64,000 nt of DNA. It comes from Toxorhynchites rutilus septentrionalis. Lineage: Eukaryota; Arthropoda; Insecta; Diptera; Culicidae. Numbering within the stretch: position 1 is the stretch's first letter; each line of letters begins with the position of its first letter. The notes under the pieces are model-generated. The model was given only the letters and a program-made list of their open reading frames with translations. It had not been told where the DNA came from and did not search any database. This document shows positions 9,322-17,298 of this stretch, piece by piece. The translations under genes were made by a program, and so were the position numbers. The DNA is taken from assembly GCF_029784135.1 (NCBI RefSeq), contig NC_073746.1, forward strand, positions 113,458,035-113,522,034. The letters are read 5' to 3'.

Positions 9322-11605
9322 CTAGCTGACCCGGCAAACTTCGTCCATCCCAAAATTTTTTTTTTGTTATCAATATCTTCGAACATTCACTTTTTCTTAC
9401 TATGAGCAAGTTCATGGGTTCAATCGCAGAACTGTTGATTGATTGATCTTCTAATCGACCCCGTTGAATTTACCTTTTACTATAAAATTCCTAGTATTTC
9501 TAACAAAACTCATCATTATAATATCAGATTATTTACAGACACAATTCTCGTTCAAGATTTTTAAATCACTTGCAAATAACATGTTTCTCCGTTACATGGA
9601 ATGAATGTTTGATACAGAAAATATAATATAATAAAGACAGCCCTAAATCGGACAATTCCTTTCTCGAGGTCTGCTCTTATCAACACATCCGGGAGGAGTG
9701 TCAAATTTGGCTCCATTTGCTTGATTAGTTCTTGAGTTATGCAGAAATTTGTGTTTCATTTGTATGACAGCCCACCATTAGAGAGCGGGAGGAGTATCTA
9801 GCCACCGTAAGAACATTTACTACCCCCTAAAACCTCCACATGCCAAATTTGGTTTCATTTGCTTGATTAATGCTCGGATAATGCAGAAATTTGTATGGCA
9901 GCCCTCCCTTAGAGAGGGGGGTGGAGAGTCTAACGATCATAGAAACATTTATTGTACCATAAAACCCCCATATGCCTAATTTGGTTCCAGTTGCTTGATT
10001 AGTATATAGAAATTTGAGTTTTATTTGTATGGCAGCCCCACCTGAGGGGGGAGGAGTATTTAACCACCATAGAATCATTTATTGCACCCTAAAACCTCCA
10101 CATGCAAAATTTGGTTCTGTTTGCTTGATTAATTATCGAGTAATGCAGAAATTTGAGTTTCATTTGTATGACAGCCCCCCCCCTTCTCTAGAGGAGGGGG
10201 TGGAGAGTCTAACGATCATAGAAACATTTATTGTACCATAAAACCCCCATATGCCTAATTTGGTTCCAGTTGCTTAAGTAGTATATAGAAATTTGAGTTT
10301 TATTTGTATGGCAGCCCCACCTGAGAGAGGGGGGAGGAGTATTTAACCACCATAGAATCATTTATTGCACCCTAAAACCTCCACATGCAAAATTTGGTTC
10401 TGTTTGCTTGATTAATTATCGAGTAATGCAGAAATTTGAGTTTCATTTGTATGGCAGCCCCACCTGAGGGGGGAGGAGTATTTAACCACCATAGAATCAT
10501 TTATTGCACCCTAAAACCTCCACATGCAAAATTTGGTTCTGTTTGCTTGATTAATTATCGAGTAATGCAGAAATTTGAGTTTCATTTGTATGACAGCCCC
10601 CCCCCCCTTCTCTAGAGGAGGGGGTGGAGAGTCTAACGATCATAGAAACATTTATTGTACCATAAAACCCCCATATGCCTAATTTGGTTCCAGTTGCTTG
10701 ATTAGTATATAGAAATTTGAGTTTTATTTGTATGGCAGCCCCACCTGAGAGAGGGGGGAGGAGTATTTAACCACCATAGAATCATTTATTGCACCCTAAA
10801 ACCTCCACATGCAAAATTTGGTTCTGTTTGCTTGATTAATTATCGAGTAATGCAGAAATTTGAGTTTCATTTGTATGACAGCCCCCCCCCCTTCTCTAGA
10901 GGAGGGGGTGGAGAGTCTAACGATCATAGAAACATTTATTGTACCATAAAACCCCCATATGCCTAATTTGGTTCCAGTTGCTTGATTAGTATATAGAAAT
11001 TTGAGTTTTATTTGTATGGCAGCCCCACCTGAGAGAGGGGGGAGGAGTATTTAACCACCATAGAATCATTTATTGCACCCTAAAACCTCCACATGCTAAA
11101 TTTGGTTCTGTTTGCTTGATTAATTATCGAGTAATGCAGAAATTTGAGTTTCATTTGTATGACAGCCCCTCCCCCCTTCTCTAGAGGAGGGGGTGGAGAG
11201 TCTAACCATCATAGAAACATTTATTGCATCCTAAAACCTTAATATGTCTAATTTCGTTTCATTTGCTTGATTAATTCTCGTGTAATGCAGAAATTTTTGT
11301 TTCACTTGTATGGCAGCCCCTTCTTAGAAAGGGGGGTGTAGAGTCTTGCACCATTGAAACATTTATTGCACCTTCAAACCTCAATATGCCAAATTTGGTT
11401 TCATTTGTTTGAATATTTCTCGAGTAATGCAGGAATTCGTGTTTCATTTGTATGGCAGCTAAGAGAGGGGAGAGGAGTATCTAACCACCATAAAAACATT
11501 TATTGCATCCTAAAACCTCCACATACCTAATTTGGTTTCATTCTTTTGATTAATTCCCGAGTAATGTAGAAATTTGTGTTTAATTTGTATGGCAGCATTC
11601 TTATC
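9322..11605 (-). mobile_element. Helitron-like (mini-me/DINE type) element, minisatellite-expanded, 5' end missing
   Basis: On the minus strand the 3' terminus is GTTTGCCGGGTCAGCTAG followed by T, fitting the CTRR/T rule of Helitrons. The same terminus closes the copies at 35708-36697 and 29425-30430. Most of the length is a tandem minisatellite (separate entry). The 5' part seen in the 35.7-kb copy (TC start, GTCT microsatellite, GATTCTTATGGACTCGGAAA) is absent, so the copy is truncated near 11605. No Rep/helicase gene is present: non-autonomous. Confidence 0.65.
9760..11600 (-). repeat. ~140-bp minisatellite with ~285-bp higher-order repeat
   Basis: Units contain, in plus orientation, a GAGRGGGGG run, TCTAACCACCATAGAAACATT, TATTGCACCCTAAAACC, the phrase ATGCCAAATTTGGTTTCATT, and TCGAGTAATGCAGAAATTTG. 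Between about 10010 and 11200 two unit types alternate (CCCCACCTGAG type and CCCCTTCTCTAGAGGAGGGGG type). They form near-identical dimers, with the second type at about 10171, 10592, 10876 and 11161. This indicates recent amplification; flanking units are more diverged. Confidence 0.85.
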
Positions 11606-12047
11606 TTATTCGATACTATCCTATTCATGATGACGATTTTAGTCTAAAATAAATGTTTCACTTTTCTTTTAAGATTTGTGAGTTATTCAATTTCGTTTTG
11701 AATAAATGTTCTAAGGATTGCTACGATTTTTGAAGCAAATATTTTTCATTTACTCGTATTTATAAATGTTGAAGATAGCCGTGTTGTTTTTCATTAGAAT
11801 TATTACTGCTGTATTGAAGAATTTTATTTTTCAATGTAGAGGCGGAATCGAATATCTGTACCTTAACTATGAAATTCTACCTTCTCGAAATCTTCGGATC
11901 AGATAAGTTGGCAGAAAAGTCAGCATAGACGTCTAGCGTAAAATAAGTGAGTCACTCTTCTCATTGCTCTTTGCGTATTTGTTTTGCGCACAAATCCCAG
12001 CAGGAATTTGATCCACGAGAGTGTTTGTCTCTATGATTTGTGCACTC
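11606..12047. other. Unassigned spacer
   Basis: Nothing recognised apart from the (CT)n tract that starts at its right edge. Confidence 0.5.
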
Positions 12048-12048
12048 A

Positions 12049-12095
<47 letters not shown>

Positions 12096-12204
12096 CTATA
12101 TATATCTCTCTCTCTCTTCTCTATCTCTCTCTCTTCTCTATCTCTCTCTCTCTCTTCTCTATCTCTCTCTCTCTCTCCTTCTCATTCTCACTCTCACTTT
12201 CATA
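12048..12204. repeat. (CT)n microsatellite with TATATCTC interruptions
   Basis: A pure and interrupted CT tract. Serine/leucine-rich open frames across it in all three frames are low-complexity artefacts. Confidence 0.95.
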
Positions 12205-12212
12205 AGACAGAG

Positions 12213-12712
12213 TTTTTTTTTTATCCCATTTATTTATTTATTAGGCTCATTAGCATTTTAGCTGTAACAGAGCCGGGTTTTAATCGTGTACATGTACATA
12301 TTTTTATGTTTCTATAAACTGTAAATTACACAGTATTTAATAGTAACCATTTAGGCGTTAAGTTTTCTGTTCCATTACATTATGGTAAATTACACAGTAG
12401 TAGCCATTTCGGCGTAAGGGTATTCTTTCTGTTCTTCCATTGTTCAGCAGACCGGACAGCGGAGACAGTTGATATTGATCATTGTTGGGTTATTTATAGA
12501 ACAGCAGCCCGATGTTTCTTGCAGAGCAGAGCAGTTGTATGGATGAATCGATCTTATTTCGACCGTGGATCGATCTCCATCGCTGATGATGTTTGCGTGG
12601 ACGTAGTTATTCTATAACAACACAAAGATGGTCAATTGAGGGCCCTGAGTTTGAACTCACGACCGATCGCTTAGTAAGCGAACGCGTAACCAAGTGGCTA
12701 CGAAGACCCCCC
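12213..12712 (-). mobile_element. SINE-A copy 3
   Basis: The minus-strand copy has its T-run (the A tail) at 12213-12222 and its tRNA-like head at about 12630-12712. The head reads, on the minus strand, TCTTCGTAGCCACTTGGTTA (A box) and GTGAGTTCAAACTC (B box). The 3' hairpin (GAGCC/GGCTC) and the internal ~60-bp duplication are present. The head abuts a second T-run belonging to the LINE tail at 12713. The SINE may have inserted into that A-tail, which would leave an ambiguous T-rich duplication. Confidence 0.85.
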
Positions 12713-13075
12713 AGTTTTTTTTTTTTTTTTTAATTTAAATCGTTTATTTTTACAGGCTCAGTTACATAGGTTTAAAGGAGCCGAACTCCTTACTGTATTG
12801 TTACTAGTATATATACATTTTTCCTTAATTCTAATGTTAATAATATAGGAAACCGATTACTCGCGGTCGACTCGAGTTTAGAAGGGTAACATATTTTCTT
12901 CAGGAAAAGGAGGGAATATGAGGATATGTTGACAATGATCACACTCACACTCTCAATCACACTCATCACACTCAATTCTTAAACTTATCTTATATCTAAT
13001 ATGTATTTACATTTCATCTTATTCTTAAGAAGGGATCCGATCTCTCACAAAGGAAAAGGAAAAGGAAAAAAGACG
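12713..13075 (-). mobile_element. 3' UTR of an I-like LINE, 5' part displaced or missing
   Basis: Its reverse complement aligns with 27420-27733, the 3' UTR of the complete I-like LINE. Shared blocks are TTTAAGAATTGAGTG, ACCCTTCTAAACTCGAG, CCGCGAGTAATCGGTTT and TTCGGCTCCTTTAAAC, followed by TGAGCCTGTAAAAATAAACG and poly-A. The coding continuation of what may be the same insertion is found at 16149-16450, beyond the foldback structure. Its own T-run touches SINE-A copy 3. Confidence 0.8.
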
Positions 13076-13204
13076 GGTGGGTAATGTCGGGGATATAACC
13101 GGAGTGACGTAGGACTATACAAAGGGGACAGCTTTTGTTAAATATATATTTTAAATATATTGTTTTATTTTCTTCTCCTACGTGAATACCTACCTATCTA
13201 CATG

Positions 13205-13497
13205 ATATGGCCACCGATACCGTACGCCGAAATAGCTACCGAACGTCCTCAAGTTTCCAGTGAAGAACTGGTAGCAGTGGCGAAGAGACTGCAGGTAAAC
13301 AAAGCGCCCGGCCCCGACGGAATCCCCAACGCGGCCTTGAAAACGGCGATTCATGCGTTCCCGGACATTTTCAGGATAGTGCTACAGAAATGCCTGGATG
13401 ATGGTCACTTTCCTAAGAAATGGAAGATCCAAAAGTTAGTGTTGCTGCCAAAACCAGGAAAGCCCCCGGGGGTACCAACATCCTATAGGCCTGATTA
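13205..13497 (+). pseudogene. R1-clade LINE reverse transcriptase fragment
   Basis: About 95 residues match the N-terminal RT region of R1-clade ORF2: KAPGPDGIPNAAL, FPKKWKIQKLVLLPKPGKPP and YRPD. They are highly similar to the R1 relic at 58880-59080, where the motif reads KAPGPDGIPNVAL and SYRPICLLD. The fragment has no endonuclease part and stops at TAG, where homology ends. It sits between LINE 3' UTR sequence and the histone-type stem-loop. Confidence 0.85.
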
Positions 13498-13529
13498 GTT
13501 TACTGTTTACTCTTTATGAATATGTTGAT

Positions 13530-13545
13530 GGTTCTGAAAAGAACC
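13530..13545 (-). terminator. Histone-type 3' stem-loop (perfect)
   Basis: The minus strand reads GGTTCTTTTCAGAACC: a 6-bp stem with TTTC loop, fitting the replication-dependent histone mRNA consensus (GGYYCTTTTCAGRRCC). It is preceded by CACCAAA and followed by ATCA and a purine-rich ATAAAGAGT, comparable to the usual A-rich flank and histone downstream element. On this strand it lies downstream of the two H2A pseudogenes, but the left foldback arm separates it from them. Confidence 0.7.
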
Positions 13546-13560
13546 TTTGGTGTTGTGTTT

Positions 13561-14278
13561 TTTTGACGTAGGACTACGTCTAACCGGAAGATATAGGGGG
13601 TGAAATGGAAATCTAGGCACTGAACAAGTAGGAAAAAATGCAAGATTTGGAACGCTTATAACTCGAGCATTTCTCAATAGATCGCAAAGGTTTTTGCATC
13701 AATTGATAGGAAATATATCTACGCATCTATCATAACGAATAACATTTCATTTTTCTTGAGATAAATAATTGAATAATTGTCAAATATCAAGCATTGTCAA
13801 AATGCACTATGTGCCCATTTTTGATTGGTCCATTTTGTGCTCCTCATATCGTACCGACCAAAACGGGCAACCAGAGCAGCAGCGAAATAGAATGAAGCAC
13901 GATTGGAAAGGAAAAAGAAAAAATGAACGAAACATTGGTCGCAGTCTCACACATGCGTAATTCTCGAGCCAGCCAGTCAGCTTAAAAATCCCCGCTCCGC
14001 TGCCGTAACGATCATTCTTTGTGTGGACACCGACTGGACAACATCGTTGCTGGACGAGCAGGACGGCGAGGGATCGAGTGCCTTTCTCAAGGCAAGAGGG
14101 CGGAGGTGGTAGCGCTGGAGTAGAGTAGAGTAGAGTTTTCAAAGGGCCTTTCTCAAGGCTAGAGACGAATGAACTGCAAAAGTTTAAAGTCTCTATAATA
14201 CAATACCTTCCTTCCTTCCGTAACGATCATTCTCATTCAAACCGTACACCACATCAGTTCGCATCACAACACATCAAC
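13561..14278 (+). repeat. Foldback left arm
   Basis: Outside to inside: GACGTAGGACTACGTC palindrome; TCAATTGATA...CTCGAG block; TATA-like TTAAAAAT at about 13981 with TCATTC about 30 bp further on; the CACCGACTGGACAACATCG block; two GCCTTTCTCAAGGC hairpins (about 14080 and 14141); GAATGAACTG block; then CCGTAACGATCATTCTCATT and CGCATCACAACACATCAAC. The last part equals the leader that precedes the H2A ATG at 15432 on the other strand. Confidence 0.85.
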
Positions 14279-14483
14279 ACATTTTTATCACTCGATATTC
14301 CCATCTTGTTCGGTTAAACCTTCCTGTTTAGCTATTGCGTTTGCCACTCGCCACAGCTTTCACAGTTGGAAAATTTCTTCCCATCCAGCTTGTGACATAT
14401 TGTTCAGTAAATTACATTTGATGCGACTTTGCCACTCACTGAAACTAATTGTTGCCTTGCCGAACCGAAGCTGCTCTGTTCTT
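14279..14483. other. Sequence between left arm and H2A copy 1
   Basis: On the minus strand this follows the H2A homology. It contains GTGGCGAGTGGCAAACGCAAT, shared with the region downstream of H2A copy 2, so the tandem duplication unit is longer than the coding part. Confidence 0.6.
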
Positions 14484-14717
14484 GATGCGTGTTTTCTGAT
14501 TGTCGTGAGCAGCTTTGCAAGCCAACTCGAGCACTCCGACGGCCGAAACTCTATAATCGCTGTTAGGTATACTGGTGCTCCGGCACCAATCCGTTCGGCC
14601 TAGTTACCCTTGCGGAGCAATCAGTGAATGCGGCCAACAGGGAACTGGAGATCTGCACGGTTCGAGTGAGACTTTGCCTTTCCCTTAACTTGTCCTCCTT
14701 TGTTACGTCCACGATGC
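14484..14717 (-). pseudogene. H2A: Histone H2A pseudogene, copy 1
   Basis: Minus-strand translation gives [26 protein letters not shown]-stop-LLRKGN-stop, AERIGAGAPVYL, and, after a frameshift, VLELACKAAHDNQKTRI. This is the conserved N-terminal tail and histone fold of H2A up to about residue 82. H2A normally pairs with H2B in the nucleosome. Two nonsense codons, a frameshift and loss of the C-terminal third make this copy non-functional. The start codon itself is degraded near 14717. Identity to H2A is unambiguous. It is one of two tandem, same-strand copies within the foldback. Confidence 0.9.
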
Positions 14718-14973
14718 CGATGCCGTACAACAACACGGGTTTACGGTTTGAAAGAAAATAAGATATTTTTTTGGGGTCCGCGTGTTTTATACTCTAGCGC
14801 AATTTAAGAATTGGTGAAAATCAATAAGCTCAGAACAACTGCCAAATTCACATACTCATCATATCCTGGCAAACAAATTATGAAAAAATCAATTTGTGTT
14901 TTATTATTATTTTGGATAATGTTTTAGAAAGCATTGAACTGTATTTCCTAAACTCTTTTTTGGAAGGTTTAAT
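14718..14973. other. Spacer between the two H2A copies
   Basis: The right-hand side of copy 1 retains a decayed version of the H2A leader (TTTACGGTTTGAAAGAAAAT near 14750, compare GTACGGTTTGAATGAGAAT near 15483). The rest is AT-rich and unassigned. Confidence 0.5.
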
Positions 14974-14989
14974 GGCCCTGAAAAACGCC
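14974..14989 (-). terminator. Histone-type 3' stem-loop (one stem mismatch)
   Basis: The minus strand reads GGCGTTTTTCAGGGCC: the TTTC loop is intact and the stem holds except for one G/G mismatch and one T/G wobble. It is preceded by AAAACAA and followed by a purine-rich CCAAAAAAGAG, as in histone downstream elements. It lies about 235 bp downstream of the end of H2A copy 2 homology on the same strand, so it is the likely relic of that gene's 3' processing signal. Confidence 0.7.
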
Positions 14990-15223
14990 TTGTTTTATGG
15001 AATGGTTCCAATTTAGAAAACTTAGTACTCGTGGCTTTGAAAAAAACCATTTCGAACGCCCTCGATGCCGCCTTGTTCTGGATTTGCCACCAAAGCAGTT
15101 TGTATAAAGAACAAACTTTTTTCTTCTGCTACCTGATGCCGTTTTGCGATTGCGTTTGCCACTCGCCACTCGCTGCAACTGCCTGTTGTCTTGATGTCCA
15201 CCGAACTGAATGTGTTCTGTTCC

Positions 15224-15432
15224 GAATGCGGGTTTTCTTATCGTCGCGAGCAGCTTTACCAGCCAACTCGATCACTTCGGCGGCCGAAACTATATAACGC
15301 CGGCTAGGTGGACTGGTGCACTGGTATTAACGCGCTCGGCCTAGCTACCCTTGCGGGGAACTCCAGATCAACACGGTTCGAGCGGGATTTTGCCTTTCCC
15401 TTCACTTTTCCTCCTTTACCATGTCCAGACAT
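15224..15432 (-). pseudogene. H2A: Histone H2A pseudogene, copy 2
   Basis: An ATG at 15432 gives MSGHGKGGKVKGKAKSRSNR, the H2A N-terminal tail, then VDLEFP. An internal deletion removes the GRIHRLL segment. The frame resumes at RKGS-stop-AERVN, SAPVHLAGVI, and, frameshifted, a VIELAGKAARDDKKTRI-like end. The start is better preserved than in copy 1, but a deletion, nonsense codons and a frameshift kill it. Its leader forms the inner end of the right foldback arm. A stem-loop of histone type lies downstream at 14974. Confidence 0.9.
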
Positions 15433-15500
15433 GGCTGCTTGGATTGGTTTGTTGATGTGTTGTGATGCGAACCGATGTGGTGTACGGTTTGAATGAGAAT
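15433..15500 (-). promoter_or_regulatory. H2A-type 5' leader and initiator (also copied in the left arm)
   Basis: Minus strand: CGTAACGATCATTCTCATTC, then CGTACACCACATCGG, CGCATCACAACACATCAAC, and the ATG context AGCAGCCATG. TCATTC resembles an arthropod Pol II initiator. An inverted copy occurs at 14218-14278 without an H2A ATG behind it. The promoter role is inferred. Confidence 0.45.
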
Positions 15501-16148
15501 GATCGTTACGGAAGGAAGGAAGGTATTGTATTATAGAGACTTTAAACTTTTGCAGTTCATTCGTCTCTAGCCTTGAGAAAGGCCCTTTGAAAACTCTACT
15601 CTACTCTACTCCAGCGCTACCACCTCCGCCCTCTTGCCTTGAGAAAGGCACTCGATCCCTCGCCGTCCAGCTCGTCCAGCAACGATGTTGTCCAGTCGGT
15701 GTCCACACAAAGAATGATCGTTACGGCAGCGGAGCGGGGATTTTTAAGCTGACTGGCTGGCTCGAGAATTACGCATGTGTGAGACTGCGACCAATGTTTC
15801 GTTCATTTTTTCTTTTTCCTTTCCAATCGTGCTTCATTCTATTTCGCTGCTACTCTGGTTGCCCGTTTTGGTCGGTTCGATATGAGGAGCACAAAATGGA
15901 CCAATCAAAAATGGGCACATAGTGCATTTTGACAATGCTTGATATTTGACAATTATTCAATTATTTATCTCAAGAAAAATGAAATGTTATTCGTTATGAT
16001 AGATGCGTAGATATATTTCCTATCAATTGATGCAAAAACCTTTGCGATCTATTGAGAAATGCTCGAGTTATAAGCGTTCCAAATCTAGATTCCTAGATTT
16101 CCATTTCACCCCCTATATCTTCCGGTTAGACGTAGTCCTACGTCAAAA
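15451..16148 (-). repeat. Foldback right arm
   Basis: Inverted counterpart of 13561-14278. A 111-codon open frame inside both arms differs at only two residues, so identity is about 99% where aligned. The right arm lacks about 20 bp near its tip (around 16092). Its outer end, CCTACGTCAAAA, meets I-like LINE sequence at 16149. Confidence 0.85.
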
Positions 16149-16450
16149 CTAAGGGTATAAGGACAATCACACACGAAGATCGATAGCTTTAAGGAATACA
16201 TATATTTGGGACATGTAATCAAGGTCTAACCGAGTCAACACGTCCCTCACCGGCACCTGCCCGAAGGGTGACTTCTAAATTCGATCTGGCGACAAGATAC
16301 AGCTCGCACGACCAAACAACGTGCTCGATGTCGTGGTAACCTTGGCCACAAACACAAAGATTGTTGTCGGCAAGATTAATACGAAAGAGTAGCGCATCTA
16401 ACGAACAGTGATTGGACATGAGTCGGGAGAAGGTGCGAATAAAGTCCCGA
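16149..16450 (-). pseudogene. C-terminal end of an I-like LINE ORF2 (zinc-knuckle region)
   Basis: The minus strand encodes RLMSNHCSLDALLFRINLAD, then NNLCVCGQGYHDIEHVVWSC and LYLVARSNLE. It closely matches the C-terminus of the complete LINE at 27110-27300, including the C-X2-C...H...C cluster. The downstream ATGTCCCAAATATATG... and AAGCTATCGATCTTCGTGTG segment also matches. The copy breaks at CTTATACCCTT where the foldback begins. It is probably the upstream piece of the LINE whose 3' UTR is at 12713-13075. Confidence 0.85.
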
Positions 16451-16475
16451 AGGCAGAGTTAAAATGTGAAGATTT

Positions 16476-16723
16476 GAATGATGCAATGAATGCAAGGGGT
16501 GCTTCAAGGGGCTCTTCATCAACATTTTATTTAGTAAATAACTCAACTGCAAAAACGTTCCAATTTAAGTTTGCTATAGAATCTGATAGATGAGGTTCTG
16601 ACCTATCTTCCACATTGTCAAATACAGCTGGTAATGTATTTGCAGCTAAGTTATGACCACAATAGACAGTCGATGTAGAGAAAACGATCAAATCACTTAC
16701 ACCCCTTTCATTCTAAGCCCCTC
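16476..16723. mobile_element. MITE-B copy 1
   Basis: About 250 bp, homologous end to end with 48526-48780. The right terminus is CACCCCTTTCATTCTAAGCCCCTC. The left terminus is degraded but keeps AATGCAAGGGGTG. ATTT(GA) is repeated at both flanks. No coding sequence. Confidence 0.7.
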
Positions 16724-17298
16724 ATTTGATTACAAATTGTGCTGACTATATTTAACTTATTAATGTATCGATAAGATATAAGATATATAGGATATATAAG
16801 ATGATAAGAAGTAGCGCCGTGAAATTGTGTTGTTGCTTGTTTGTCTGCCACTGTATGGATCAATCGCACACAATGCACATCACACCGAGAGATGTCGATT
16901 GCGGTTTCTATTCCAGTATAGATTAGAAAATGACAAAACGGTTCATTTCAGTGAGAGGCTGGTTCATCCGAGCGGCTCGACAGCTATTTTCAAGAAGCGA
17001 TTTAATCAAATATGTAAAGGAGGGAAGACCTAAAAAATAAAATTCAAAACAAAAACACAGGTTTTCTCTAATACATTTCCGTCTCAATGATACAATATCA
17101 AAAAGTAGTATGTCCCAAATTTACAAATAATTATTGTAATGAAAAATTTAGGATGTGAAACATATACTTTTCAAGCATTGCCAGTTGCGAACACCATTCA
17201 TCCGCATGTTGTTTTTATTTTATTTCTAGCACATTTTCTCTCATGGTGATACTAAAAATTAAACGACAGAAAGCAACAGGAATATACATTGACACATA
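16724..17298. other. Unassigned spacer
   Basis: An AT-rich stretch with repeated ATATAAGATATATAGG near 16765-16800; nothing else recognised. Confidence 0.5.

Larger units (their letters stand above)
13561..16148. mobile_element. 2.6-kb foldback structure enclosing two histone H2A pseudogenes
   Basis: Inverted arms of about 718 and 698 bp (13561-14278 and 15451-16148) begin at TTTTGACGTAGGACTACGTC. They are nearly identical, differing by a ~20-bp indel and a few substitutions. The 1.17-kb centre holds two degenerate minus-strand H2A copies and one histone stem-loop. The arms contain core-promoter-like sequence and, at their inner ends, what looks like the H2A 5' leader. No transposase is present. 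It may be a foldback transposon that captured histone DNA, or an inverted duplication of a histone-associated element. The first is favoured because related termini occur elsewhere in the window. Confidence 0.65.

Noticed and set aside
9640..11600. CRISPR array, because of regular repeats
   Set aside because: Units of about 140 bp vary throughout, have no unique spacers of constant length, and lie in a eukaryotic Helitron-like element.
11984..12317. Ser/Leu-rich open frames in three frames
   Set aside because: Pure CT-repeat translations running into SINE-A sequence.
13807..14142. 111-aa open frame duplicated in both foldback arms as a conserved gene
   Set aside because: It is the same DNA in inverted arms, so identity reflects arm similarity. 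The frame has no domain and overlaps promoter-like and hairpin sequence.
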